Below, piece by piece: positions 7,729 through 15,728 of a stretch of DNA of 64,000 bases. The stretch spans positions 58,625 through 122,624 of the forward strand of contig NZ_BJYA01000010.1 of the NCBI RefSeq assembly GCF_007991275.1, written 5' to 3'. Under the pieces are notes generated by a model. That model worked only from the letters and a program-made list of their open reading frames with translations, was not told where the DNA came from and ran no database searches. Position 1 is the first letter of the stretch. Every line of letters begins with the position of its first letter. The translations under genes were made by a program, and so were the position numbers. This stretch comes from Alkalibacillus haloalkaliphilus (GTDB lineage Bacteria > Bacillota > Bacilli > Bacillales > Alkalibacillaceae).

Positions 7729-8640
7729 TTATTCAGCTGGTTCTAAATCTTCAATTGAATCGATATCCATATACGCTGGTACGACTAAGCCGATTTTAGC
7801 TCCTTCTAAGTTAGGGCCTAAATCAACGACATCATCTTGAACATTTTCATAGAAATCAGCGTGAGTGAATGGTAACCATGCTGCTACTGTAGCATCTGCA
7901 TCACCACTTGCTAATGATTCAAAGACGATTGATGGGTCAACTGGTGTTACTTCAACATCGAATCCATGAGACTCTAATGCTGCTGAAAGAACGCCTGCTG
8001 AAGCTCGTTCAGAATCCCACGGTGTTGAAACTAACTCAATTGTTGAGCCGTCACCTTCATTAACACCATCTGTCCACTCAGCAACTGTGTCTGCATTTTC
8101 TTCTACCCATTGTTGAGCTACTTCATTAATATCTAAATCTGATTCATTCGCTTCATACATAATCTCTTCCATGTCTTCAACTTCCCAGTAAAAGCGATCA
8201 ATAATTTCGTATGCATCAGGGTGATCACCTTCAAAGTCATTGCGTACAAGTGTTTGAATGTTCTCCGCATCACCGTAAATACCTTCAGGGTCATCTAAGT
8301 ACTTCATATCTGGAAACTGCGCGAACTTCCAATGTGGGTTCCATCCCGTAACAATAATTGGCTCTTCATCAGCAATAGCAGACTCTAACTCTGTAACCAT
8401 TGCAGCTGTTGAAGCTTGTTCAAGCTCCCAACCTGCCAAGTTATCATATCCTTCTTCAATTGCTGTCTCAGTTGTTACTGTAATACCAGCACCTGGTTCA
8501 ATTCCGATAATTGTGTAGTCAACTACTTCACTATAATTAATTTTAGTGTCATCACCACTAGTCTCTTCATCTTCACCACAAGCAGCAAGCACGAGTACAG
8601 ATGAAATGACTAATAGTAACATATACCTTTTAAAGTTCAT
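7729..8640 (-). CDS. opuAC: Glycine-betaine-binding lipoprotein, OpuAC of the Bacillus half-domain order
   Basis: 303 residues from the ATG at 8640, which has GAGGAG upstream; a longer in-frame start lacks a site. The signal sequence ends in a lipobox with Cys21 (VLVLAACG). The first half carries IEPGAG (47-52) and GWNPHWKFA (99-107); the second carries TPWDSERAS (206-214), AAWLPFTH (253-260) and GAKIGLVVP (280-288). Trp100, Trp208 and Trp255 correspond to the aromatic cage that holds betaine in OpuAC. The half order matches B. subtilis OpuAC as I remember it and is the reverse of its neighbour at 8713. The protein is highly acidic, as in halophiles. It is the last gene of the operon. Confidence 0.85.
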   Translation of the reverse strand: MNFKRYMLLLVISSVLVLAACGEDEETSGDDTKINYSEVVDYTIIGIEPGAGITVTTETAIEEGYDNLAGWELEQASTAAMVTELESAIADEEPIIVTGWNPHWKFAQFPDMKYLDDPEGIYGDAENIQTLVRNDFEGDHPDAYEIIDRFYWEVEDMEEIMYEANESDLDINEVAQQWVEENADTVAEWTDGVNEGDGSTIELVSTPWDSERASAGVLSAALESHGFDVEVTPVDPSIVFESLASGDADATVAAWLPFTHADFYENVQDDVVDLGPNLEGAKIGLVVPAYMDIDSIEDLEPAE

Positions 8641-8666
8641 GTTGTAAGACTCCTCTTCAAAATTAA

Positions 8667-8696
8667 AACCTACCAAGAACTAATTCCTGGTAGGTT
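8667..8696 (-). terminator. Hairpin between the two binding-protein genes
   Basis: AACCTACCA (8667-8675) pairs with TGGTAGGTT (8688-8696); on the minus strand TTTTAATTTT follows. It resembles a weak terminator or a stabilising 3' hairpin inside the operon. Confidence 0.6.
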
Positions 8697-8712
8697 CTTT
8701 TAAAAAGTTAAA

Positions 8713-9660
8713 TTATTGAACGTCTGTCCACTCTTCAACTAATTCTGGGTTATTTTCAACAAAGTTAGCTGCAGCTTCTGCAGGGTCTACTCCGTCTTGG
8801 ATTTCAGCCATTACGCTGTTAAACTCTTCCTCTTCCCAGAAGAAGTTATCTAATACTTGGTAAGCACCAGGTAAGTCTTCTTCTAGACCTTCACGAACCA
8901 TTGTTTCGATCGTTTCAGCATCACCGAATGCACCTTCTGGGTCTTCTAGATACTTAAGGTCATACTCAGCAAACTTCCAGTGTGGAGACCAACCAGTTAC
9001 AACGATTGGCTCTTCATTTTCAACTGCTGAACCTAATGCAGTTGCCATAGCACCTGAAGAAGAAGTGTCTACACTCCAGCCTTCAAGATTTTCGTAAGTT
9101 TCAGTTGCATCTTCAGCAGCCTGTACAACACCAGCACCTGGCTCGATACCAGTAATTGATTCACCTAATTCATCAGCATATTGATCTAACTCATCTAATG
9201 AATCTACTGTCATATACTCAGGTACAACTGCACCAATTTTAGCACCTTCAAAGTTAGGTCCTAGTTCAACTAAGTCGTCTTGATATTCTTCAAAAAGTTC
9301 ACCATGTGTTGCTGGTAACCATGCAGCTACCATACCATCAGCTTCACCATTGGCAACTGATTGCCACATAACAGCGTTATCTAATGGTGTAACGTCTACA
9401 TCATAACCTAAATCTTCTAATACATGACCAATTACGTGAGTTGAAGCAATCTCAGTGTCCCACTCAACGTATACTAGCTCAAGCTCACCTTCGTGAGTAA
9501 CTGCATCTTCATCTGTTGTTTCTTCTTCTGTTGTCTCTTCGCCATCTGCACCTTCTGGGTCTTCAGTGGCATCTTCTTCGTCAGTACCGCATGCTGCGAT
9601 TACTAGTGTAAGCGCAAGTACTGCGATTAAACCTAAGCGTTTCCATGTTTCTTGTAACAT
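8713..9660 (-). CDS. Glycine-betaine-binding lipoprotein with permuted half-domains
   Basis: 315 residues. The lipobox ends at Cys24 (LVIAACG), followed by an acidic linker (about 26-57, Asp/Glu/Thr rich). The half-domain with VEWDTEIAST (65-74), AAWLPATH (112-119) and GAKIGAVVP (139-147) comes first. The half with IEPGAG (172-177) and GWSPHWKFA (223-231) comes second. This is the opposite order to the next gene, so the two are circular permutants of one fold. Trp67, Trp114 and Trp224 retain the betaine cage. The ribosome-binding site is AAAGGGGAG. It should deliver betaine-type solutes to OpuAA/OpuAB outside the cell. Confidence 0.87.
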   Translation of the reverse strand: MLQETWKRLGLIAVLALTLVIAACGTDEEDATEDPEGADGEETTEEETTDEDAVTHEGELELVYVEWDTEIASTHVIGHVLEDLGYDVDVTPLDNAVMWQSVANGEADGMVAAWLPATHGELFEEYQDDLVELGPNFEGAKIGAVVPEYMTVDSLDELDQYADELGESITGIEPGAGVVQAAEDATETYENLEGWSVDTSSSGAMATALGSAVENEEPIVVTGWSPHWKFAEYDLKYLEDPEGAFGDAETIETMVREGLEEDLPGAYQVLDNFFWEEEEFNSVMAEIQDGVDPAEAAANFVENNPELVEEWTDVQ

Positions 9661-9706
9661 GTTAAAACAACTCCCCTTTACTTATTTGTGTATGTTTTAT
9701 TGGAAC

Positions 9707-9732
9707 TTCTCTCCCCAATATTGGAGAGAGAA
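9707..9732 (-). promoter_or_regulatory. Intra-operon hairpin upstream of the first binding-protein gene
   Basis: CTCTCC/GGAGAG arms (9709-9714 and 9723-9728), extended imperfectly by TTCT/AGAA, enclose CCAATATT. Only a short T-poor stretch follows, so an RNA-processing or stabilising element is as likely as termination. Confidence 0.45.
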
Positions 9733-9748
9733 GAAGCTCCCTAAGTTA

Positions 9749-10591
9749 TTACTTTTCTTTATTTAAGTTTTGCGTAAAGCGGTCAATGATAATCGCTAAA
9801 ATTACGATACCAAAACCTGCTACGAAACCTGGTCCAGCATCAGCACGTTGTAGAGCTGATAGTACTTCACGACCTAGACCTGGTGCACCGATCATCGATG
9901 CAATAACAACCATTGATAATGAAAGCATTACCGTCTGGTTAACACCAGCCATGATTGTACGCCTCGCCATCGGCAGTTCTACTTTAAATAGTTTTTGGTT
10001 ACCTGTTGCACCAAATGCATCTGATGCTTCCACTAGCTCTTTAGACACTTGGCGGATACCTAAGTTAGTAAAACGAACAACAGGAGGTGTCGCGAAAATA
10101 AATGACGCAAATACACCTGGAACCATACCGATTCCGAAGAATGCTACTGCCGGAATTAAGTAAACGAATGCCGGCATCGTCTGCATGAAGTCTAATACTG
10201 GCGTAATAATATTTTCTGCTAATTTACTCTTCGACATTAGTATACCCACTGGAATACCTACTAAAACAGAAATTAAGCTGGCGTAAAAGACGAGAGTAAA
10301 TGTAAACATTAACTCTTCCCACAATCCTTGGTTATGAACAAAGATTAAACCAATAATTGTAAACGTCGCTAAACCAAACTTTTTGCCACTTAGGAAGAAT
10401 GCTAGAATAGCAACTAAAATAATAATGAAAATCGGTGGCACCATCGCTAAAGAATCAGCGGAAACATCAAGTAACCAACCGAAGCCATCTTTAATCGGAT
10501 CAAATACGAAACTAAACCAATCCGTAATTTGATCAACAAACCAGTCTACCCCATCAGCTACTGGTATATATGGTATGTTATCAAGCACCAT
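9749..10591 (-). CDS. opuAB: Glycine betaine ABC transporter permease OpuAB
   Basis: 280 residues. The N-terminal region carries the [15 protein letters not shown] amphipathic start seen in OpuAB. Several membrane helices follow, with a binding-protein-dependent permease signature near [17 protein letters not shown]. The gene overlaps the 3' end of opuAA by 11 bp, so translational coupling is likely. It forms the membrane channel of an osmotically important betaine importer. The strong similarity to the permease at 49876 shows that two paralogous systems exist. Confidence 0.92.
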   Translation of the reverse strand: MVLDNIPYIPVADGVDWFVDQITDWFSFVFDPIKDGFGWLLDVSADSLAMVPPIFIIILVAILAFFLSGKKFGLATFTIIGLIFVHNQGLWEELMFTFTLVFYASLISVLVGIPVGILMSKSKLAENIITPVLDFMQTMPAFVYLIPAVAFFGIGMVPGVFASFIFATPPVVRFTNLGIRQVSKELVEASDAFGATGNQKLFKVELPMARRTIMAGVNQTVMLSLSMVVIASMIGAPGLGREVLSALQRADAGPGFVAGFGIVILAIIIDRFTQNLNKEK

Positions 10592-11777
10592 CTCCGTTCA
10601 CCTCATTTCCATCAGCTAATGCTGCAATGACTGCTCCACGTACAATAACACCGCGTAGCTTACCATCTTCTGTTACTGCAACTGGCACCGGAGCATCATG
10701 AATAATATTAAAGATATCTTGAATGCTCGTTTCTAAATCAGCTGTTGGTATATCATCTTTCATAATTGTACTTAGCTGAGATACACCTTCTTCACGAGCC
10801 TTTCGAGCATCCTCTGCTGTAACATAACCTTTTAAGTTACGAGAACGGTCTGTTACAAAGATTGAAGATAAGCCTTGTTCACGCATTCTTTCTAATGCTA
10901 CACGAGGACCGTGCTTATCATAATCAACAGTTTCTGGACGCTTCATAATTTTATCGGCAGTTAATACTTTAGAACGATCAACGTCCTCAACGAACTTCTC
11001 TACGTAATCGTTAGCTGGATTAATTAGAATCTCTTCTGGTGTACCAATTTGTACAATTGAACCATCCTTCATTAATGCAATACGGTCACCGATACGTAAC
11101 GCTTCATCTAAGTCGTGTGTAATGAAGATGATCGTTTTCTTCATCGTTTCTTGTAAATCTAGTAATTCATCTTGCATATCTTTACGAATTAATGGGTCTA
11201 ACGCAGAGAATGCTTCGTCCATTAATAGAACCTCTGGGTCATTAGTTAATGCACGAGCTAAACCAACACGTTGCTGCATACCACCCGATAGCTGACTAGG
11301 ATACTGGTTAACATAACCGCCTAATCCAACTAGATCTAAAGCTTCTTTAGCTTTTTGTGTTCTTTCTTCTTTCTCAATGCCTTGTACTTCTAAACCGAAC
11401 TCAGCATTATCTAAAACCGTTCTAAACGGGAACAGTGCGAACTTCTGGAATACCATACTCATTTTAGTACGGCGAATTTCACGTAAGTCTTCTTTGTTCA
11501 TCGTTGCTAAGTTTTGGCCGTCAATTTCAACACTACCTTCAGTTGGTTCAATTAAACGGTTTAACAGACGTACTAAAGTAGACTTACCACTTCCTGAAAG
11601 CCCCATAATAACGAAAACTTCGCCTTCTTCTACTTCGAAAGTTGCACGGTTAACACCTACTGTACAACCAGTTTTCTCAAGGACTTCTTCTTTAGAATAC
11701 CCTTCATCTAATAATTTCGTTGCCTCTTTTGTTTTTTTACCGAAAATCTTCGATAAGTTTTCGACTTTAATAGGCAC
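10581..11777 (-). CDS. opuAA: Glycine betaine ABC transporter ATPase OpuAA with CBS domains
   Basis: 398 residues, GTG start after AAAGAGGTG. ATPase motifs: Walker [11 protein letters not shown], signature [15 protein letters not shown], Walker [15 protein letters not shown], switch His ITHDLDEAL. The C-terminal third (about 275-390) holds two CBS motifs ending in [12 protein letters not shown]. In the Lactococcus OpuA relative such domains sense ionic strength or c-di-AMP. First gene of the operon opuAA-opuAB-two binding proteins. A promoter lies at 11851-11879 and a GbsR-type regulator gene is divergent. Confidence 0.93.
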   Translation of the reverse strand: MPIKVENLSKIFGKKTKEATKLLDEGYSKEEVLEKTGCTVGVNRATFEVEEGEVFVIMGLSGSGKSTLVRLLNRLIEPTEGSVEIDGQNLATMNKEDLREIRRTKMSMVFQKFALFPFRTVLDNAEFGLEVQGIEKEERTQKAKEALDLVGLGGYVNQYPSQLSGGMQQRVGLARALTNDPEVLLMDEAFSALDPLIRKDMQDELLDLQETMKKTIIFITHDLDEALRIGDRIALMKDGSIVQIGTPEEILINPANDYVEKFVEDVDRSKVLTADKIMKRPETVDYDKHGPRVALERMREQGLSSIFVTDRSRNLKGYVTAEDARKAREEGVSQLSTIMKDDIPTADLETSIQDIFNIIHDAPVPVAVTEDGKLRGVIVRGAVIAALADGNEVNGDGA

Positions 11778-11850
11778 TGGTTTACACCTCTTTCTAAATC
11801 ACTTTAAATCTGAACTTAGTTGAAATCACTTTGTAACAATCACTTTTATA

Positions 11851-11879
11851 ACTATATTAGTTTCTGATAGAATTCTCAA
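11851..11879 (-). promoter_or_regulatory. SigA-type promoter of the opuA-type operon
   Basis: On the minus strand TTGAGA (11879-11874), 17-bp spacer, TATAGT (11856-11851), 74 bp upstream of the opuAA start. Both hexamers have 5 of 6 consensus bases with ideal spacing. The long leader leaves room for regulator binding. Confidence 0.7.
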
Positions 11880-12015
11880 ACAACAAATAGAGCGACATAG
11901 TTTCATATATTCCGTAAAGTTTGAACTGAACAAACTTATCAGACGAAATCTTTTAAATTTCTCTATAATACTACAAAATACTCATAAATCTCTTATTTTG
12001 TTTTTTCCATAATCT

Positions 12016-12035
12016 AGTGTAGATTGAGTGTAGAT
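12016..12035. repeat. Direct repeat AGTGTAGAT just upstream of the gbsR-like gene
   Basis: AGTGTAGAT occurs at 12016-12024 and again at 12027-12035, an 11-bp period of about one helical turn. It lies just ahead of the ribosome-binding site of the regulator gene. It could be an autoregulatory operator; no inverted form was noticed. Confidence 0.35.
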
Positions 12036-12055
12036 GACCTAAGGAGGTTCATTAT

Positions 12056-12550
12056 ATGCAGACGAGACATAATGAAGAAACGCTTGATCACTTGCATCAT
12101 TCGATGATTAGTGAATTCTCTAAGACACTTGAAATGTTTTCATTAAACACGACCGAGTCTCAACTTTTCGTCATTCTCTATTTAAGTGATGAACCAATGA
12201 CATTGGATGATATGAAAAATGCACTAGGCAAAAGCAAAACCGCAATGAGTAATTCAATTCGTACATTATTAGACTACAATCTCGTAGAGCGCGTCTGGAT
12301 TAGAGGTGTGAGAAAAGACCTTTATAAGGCAGAGAAAGATTTATACGGGAAATTTATGAAGGCTTATGTCAATCGTTGGCTCGATGCAATTGATCGACAA
12401 AAGTCGAACTTAAAACAAATCGAAGAACACATTCAAGAAGACGAAATTCAAAGTGACAGACAAACTAGTGTAAAGTTAAAAGAAGCGATTCGATTTCATG
12501 ATGCACTAGAAGATGTTTTCAACGATATAAACGAAAAAGACATATATTAA
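12056..12550 (+). CDS. GbsR-family MarR-like transcriptional regulator of the betaine operon
   Basis: 164 residues, AAGGAGGT ribosome-binding site. A winged helix-turn-helix occupies about residues 25-95 (TESQLFVILYLSDEPMTLDD, then KTAMSNSIRTLLDYNLVERV), followed by a helical tail for dimerisation. GbsR, OpcR and related proteins repress genes for choline or betaine uptake. Divergence from opuAA, with 278 bp between starts, makes control of the opuA-type operon the natural reading. That is inference. It ends in its own terminator. Confidence 0.82.
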   Translation: MQTRHNEETLDHLHHSMISEFSKTLEMFSLNTTESQLFVILYLSDEPMTLDDMKNALGKSKTAMSNSIRTLLDYNLVERVWIRGVRKDLYKAEKDLYGKFMKAYVNRWLDAIDRQKSNLKQIEEHIQEDEIQSDRQTSVKLKEAIRFHDALEDVFNDINEKDIY

Positions 12551-12554
12551 TAGT

Positions 12555-12591
12555 AGAGTTGCAGGGATCAATAATTTCCTGCAACTCTTTT
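12555..12591 (+). terminator. Terminator of the gbsR-like gene
   Basis: AGAGTTGCAGG (12555-12565) pairs perfectly with CCTGCAACTCT (12578-12588), followed by T residues. Confidence 0.85.
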
Positions 12592-12730
12592 AATATATTA
12601 TGTTAAAATATTAGTACATGTAAAAATAGTCATTCTACCTATATAATTAGACAAGCACGTTATTTAACAAAATTAATAGGGTAAACTATTATTTAAGTTA
12701 TCAAAATATTATTAAAAAGGAGTCGTTCTT

Positions 12731-13258
12731 GTGAGTAAAGAATCGTATTCAATACAGGAAGCCATTCTATATTCACACAAAATGGCACAATTATCTAAGG
12801 CCATTTGGAAACAAATCGAAAAAGATTGGCAAAATTGGGTCAAACCATTTGAACTCAATTTAAATGAGCATCATATTTTATGGATATGTTATCACTTAAA
12901 CGGTGCGAGCATATCAGAGATCTCACAGTTTGGAATTATGCACGTGTCTACTGCTTTCAATTTTTCGAAAAAACTAGAAGAGCGTGAACTACTAACTTTC
13001 TCTAAACGCGAAGAAGACAAACGTAATACGTATGTAGAATTAACGGATGCAGGTAAGAAATTATTTGAGGAGACAATGGAAGCTCATGCAAGTGGCACTG
13101 ATAAAAACACTGTTATGCAAGCTTCTCTTCCATTGAAAGATTTATATGGAAGATTTCCAGAGTTTCAAGACTTAGAAGCGATCGTTAAAAACATATATGG
13201 AGACGACTATTTAGAGATTTTAGACCGTTCAATCGCTAGCATTCGTGAGGAATATTGA
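12731..13258 (+). CDS. hpr: Transition-state regulator Hpr (ScoC)
   Basis: 175 residues, GTG start after AAGGAG. It is a MarR-type winged helix: the recognition region SISEISQFGIMHVSTAFNFS and wing FSKREEDKRNTYVELTDAG are typical of Hpr/ScoC. The N-terminal YSIQEAILYSHKMAQLSKAIWKQ and the length are also typical. In Bacillus it represses extracellular protease, peptide transport and sporulation genes during growth. The position between yhaH and prsA matches B. subtilis apart from the inserted betaine island. Confidence 0.9.
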   Translation: MSKESYSIQEAILYSHKMAQLSKAIWKQIEKDWQNWVKPFELNLNEHHILWICYHLNGASISEISQFGIMHVSTAFNFSKKLEERELLTFSKREEDKRNTYVELTDAGKKLFEETMEAHASGTDKNTVMQASLPLKDLYGRFPEFQDLEAIVKNIYGDDYLEILDRSIASIREEY

Positions 13259-13381
13259 CGAATTAAGAGTTTTTTCTAGAAAAGGGTTGAATTTTTTCTG
13301 TGTAGGGCGTATTATCACTTCTGTAACAGCATAATTAATAGTGAGTAATCGCTGAATATAGGCAGAAAAGGAGGCCCTAAT

Positions 13382-13924
13382 ATGACTTGCTGGAAAACGT
13401 TAAACATCTCTAAAGAATACGGTCAACATCGGCTGACTATTCTATCAATCTTTCTTGGTATTATATCTTTTATTGTTTTATATATACCATTTTCAATTTT
13501 ACATCAAAATGCGCCATTACATGACCCAGCGTTGTGGCAAGTCATGTTAGGGCTTTTAATATTACCGATCTTGCATAAGTTAGCACATGCATTTCCGATT
13601 ACTTTTACAAGTAAAGAATTTAAGTTAAAATGGTATTTTAAATATAGATATATTCCTTTACTAAAATTAAAGGTGCGTTCAAGTTTATCTAAGCGCACTT
13701 CGATTATAATGATGCTAGCGCCTACAGTCGTCATTACAATTCCTTTATTAATTGGTGCAACGGTATTCCCTATGTTCTACCCAATTTTAATTGTATTTGC
13801 ATCCATTCATATCGGAATTTCACTGACAGATTGGTTAATACTCTCATTTTTCGTTAAGGCGCCAAAAAAATGTATCGTAGAAAAGACAAAAAACAACTAC
13901 GATATATTAGTGCAATCTCCTTAA
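13382..13924 (+). CDS. DUF3267-type integral membrane protein
   Basis: 180 residues, AAAAGGAGG site. About four hydrophobic segments (near 20-40, 52-68, 108-130, 135-155) and a HKLAHAF motif (about 61-67) within the second. The HxxxH motif inside a membrane helix resembles DUF3267 proteins, which are distant relatives of membrane metalloproteases, but the usual glutamate of HExxH is replaced by Lys, so activity is doubtful. It sits between hpr and prsA, where Bacillus genomes often carry a similar small membrane protein. Confidence 0.55.
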   Translation: MTCWKTLNISKEYGQHRLTILSIFLGIISFIVLYIPFSILHQNAPLHDPALWQVMLGLLILPILHKLAHAFPITFTSKEFKLKWYFKYRYIPLLKLKVRSSLSKRTSIIMMLAPTVVITIPLLIGATVFPMFYPILIVFASIHIGISLTDWLILSFFVKAPKKCIVEKTKNNYDILVQSP

Positions 13925-13961
13925 ACGTGTTATAATGTGAAGGGATTTAGGAGGGGAAACA

Positions 13962-14144
13962 TTGTTACTTTTTTATGTTCCATTTGCCATATTTATTTTT
14001 TACGCATTTAACTCCATGACTCAAAAATTCTGTACTAAATCAGAAATGTCTAATGAGAAAAGTGCAAAAGTTTATCGTACGATTAATATTTCAATGTTAG
14101 TACTACTCATTTCATCGTATTATGAAATGAATTATCTATATTAA
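13962..14144 (+). CDS. Small two-helix membrane protein
   Basis: 60 residues from a TTG start placed 5 nt after a clear GGAGGGG. Two hydrophobic stretches (about 2-15 and 40-56) flank a short polar middle with SEMSNEKSAKVYRT. A TATAAT at 13931-13936 may be its -10. I do not recognise the family; small membrane proteins are common in this hpr-prsA interval. The good ribosome-binding site and its own strong terminator argue that it is real. Confidence 0.6.
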   Translation: MLLFYVPFAIFIFYAFNSMTQKFCTKSEMSNEKSAKVYRTINISMLVLLISSYYEMNYLY

Positions 14145-14146
14145 TA

Positions 14147-14187
14147 AAAAAAGGTTGATCCTCCAAGTGGGGATCAACCTTTTTTGT
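14147..14187. terminator. Bidirectional terminator
   Basis: AAGGTTGATCC (14151-14161) pairs perfectly with GGATCAACCTT (14171-14181). The stem extends through flanking A and T tracts, so it can serve the plus-strand small gene and the minus-strand YjcZ gene. Confidence 0.88.
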
Positions 14188-14204
14188 GACGTCCTAAATC
14201 AACC

Positions 14205-14294
14205 TTAGAACCAAGATGCTCCAACAATGATTAACAAAATGAACAGCACTACAATTAAAGAGAAACCTCCTGAATAACCTTTACCGTAACTCAC
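14205..14294 (-). CDS. YjcZ-family sporulation peptide
   Basis: A 29-residue ORF on the minus strand starts with GTG at 14294, 6 nt after GGAGGTG. The product begins MSYGKGYSGGFSL and continues as a single hydrophobic helix ending GASWF. The glycine/tyrosine head plus one C-terminal membrane helix ending in a Trp-Phe-like tail is the hallmark of YjcZ-type spore peptides of Bacillaceae. Too short for standard gene finders. Its role in the spore is not defined. Confidence 0.8.
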   Translation of the reverse strand: MSYGKGYSGGFSLIVVLFILLIIVGASWF

Positions 14295-14441
14295 CTGATT
14301 CACCTCCTAAACATTAACTACGATATACTATGTGTTCGTTTCCTCGTTTGTTTAGGCACATAACAATTTGATTGGTGTAACTTAAAGAAAATTATGATAT
14401 ATTTATGATTGTACGATTACATACTTTTAGGGGGAAGATTG

Positions 14442-15302
14442 ATGAAAAAAGTTGTACTAGCCTTACTGACTACATCTATATTAATTTTAGTGGCATGTAA
14501 TGGTGACAGCGATGACACTGTAATGGAGTCAGCAGCCGGTGATATTACTAAAGATGAGTTTTATGAAGAGTTAAAAGAGCGACACGGGGAAGCTGTGTTA
14601 CGCGAAATGACTACTCGCATGATCTTGGAATCACAATATGACATTTCAGAAGAAGAACTTGATCAAGAAATTGAAGATTTCAAGGCAGAAGTTGGACCAC
14701 AGTTTGAACAATTTTTAGCTCAACAAGGATTCGAAAATGAAGCTGAATTTAGAGAAGCGTTATATATGAGCCGCTTAGAGTTTGAAGCAGCAACAGAAGA
14801 TTTAGATGTGACAGAAGAAGATGTTGAATTACGCTATGAAAATATGCAAAAAGAAGTTCAAGCTCGCCATATTTTAGTTGATGATGAACAGACAGCACAA
14901 GAAATTCTTGAACAGTATGAAAGTGGTGAAGATTTCGCTGAATTAGCCGAAGAGCACTCCACTGATGGTACAGCTCAATTAGGCGGCGACTTAGGCTACT
15001 TCACTGGTGGCGATATGGTTATGCCATTTGAACGTGCCGCATTTTCACTTAATGAAGGTGAAGTTAGTGAACCAGTCGAAACGCAATACGGTTGGCATGT
15101 CATTCTAGTTGAAAATATCCGTGATGCTGAAGTTGAACTAGATTCACTTGAAGAGATGGAAGACCAAATTCGTCAAGACTTACTAACAGCACAAGTAGAT
15201 CCTAGTGAATTACAGCTTATTATTGAACAAGTCATTAACGACGCTGATGTGACAATTCATGATGAAGATTTAAATCATTTATTCGGCTCTGAAGAATCAT
15301 AA
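14442..15302 (+). CDS. prsA: Foldase lipoprotein PrsA (parvulin peptidyl-prolyl isomerase)
   Basis: 286 residues from ATG 14442, which follows AGGGGGAAG; the upstream in-frame start has no site. The lipobox ends at Cys19 (ILILVACN). A SurA-like helical region (about 35-135) precedes a parvulin domain (about 138-226) with ARHILV, GGDLGYFTGGDMVMPFE and YGWHVI, followed by an acidic C-terminal tail. It helps secreted proteins fold outside the membrane and is usually essential in Bacillus. Hpr is known to influence prsA in relatives, and hpr lies just upstream. Confidence 0.94.
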   Translation: MKKVVLALLTTSILILVACNGDSDDTVMESAAGDITKDEFYEELKERHGEAVLREMTTRMILESQYDISEEELDQEIEDFKAEVGPQFEQFLAQQGFENEAEFREALYMSRLEFEAATEDLDVTEEDVELRYENMQKEVQARHILVDDEQTAQEILEQYESGEDFAELAEEHSTDGTAQLGGDLGYFTGGDMVMPFERAAFSLNEGEVSEPVETQYGWHVILVENIRDAEVELDSLEEMEDQIRQDLLTAQVDPSELQLIIEQVINDADVTIHDEDLNHLFGSEES

Positions 15303-15310
15303 AAACATTT

Positions 15311-15350
15311 AATAGTACAACTTGGTCATACCTCGTTGTACTATTTTTTT
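15311..15350 (+). terminator. Terminator of prsA
   Basis: AATAGTACAAC (15311-15321) pairs perfectly with GTTGTACTATT (15335-15345), followed by a T-run. Confidence 0.88.
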
Positions 15351-15375
15351 ACATATTTGTATTGGTGGGTTTTTA

Positions 15376-15666
15376 TTGGAACAAACAGAACAAACAGAAA
15401 AACAAAGCGAAGTGATCAAATGGGTTTATGGCATTACCGTTACGATCCTTTTATTAACTGCTATCAATTTTTTAGGCGATGACCAACACTCTACTAATAT
15501 TTACGGTCAGATTTCACTTATAGTTATCATGCTTGTTCAAGGTTTATACCAATTTTATAAATCACTTAAAGAAGATAATAAAAAAATAAGTCTCTTCTTT
15601 GACATTTTATTCATTTTATTTATTCTAGTCTTTTTAGGTTGGATGCTAAGTAATCATATTTTCTAG
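15376..15666 (+). CDS. Small membrane protein of unknown family
   Basis: 96 residues from a TTG at 15376, 6 nt after GGTGGG. A longer in-frame ORF would begin inside the prsA terminator and has no ribosome-binding site. A Gln/Glu-rich start (LEQTEQTEKQ) is followed by three hydrophobic helices (about 14-32, 44-60, 73-92). I do not recognise the family; a general three-helix membrane protein is all that can be said. It converges on yhaM with a shared strong terminator. Confidence 0.6.
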   Translation: MEQTEQTEKQSEVIKWVYGITVTILLLTAINFLGDDQHSTNIYGQISLIVIMLVQGLYQFYKSLKEDNKKISLFFDILFILFILVFLGWMLSNHIF

Positions 15667-15685
15667 CTGCTCTAAATTATAAACA

Positions 15686-15725
15686 ATCCCCCGAAAGGTA
15701 GAGTATCAATCTACCTTCGGGGGAT
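15686..15725. terminator. Strong bidirectional terminator between the small membrane gene and yhaM
   Basis: 15686-15702 pairs with 15710-15725: a GC-rich stem CCCCCGAA/TTCGGGGG plus GGTAGA/TCTACC, with T-rich ends on both strands. Confidence 0.88.
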
Positions 15726-15728
15726 CTT

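Noticed and set aside
13382..13924. Active membrane metalloprotease
   Set aside because: The candidate motif is HKLAH rather than HExxH; without the glutamate, catalysis is not supported.
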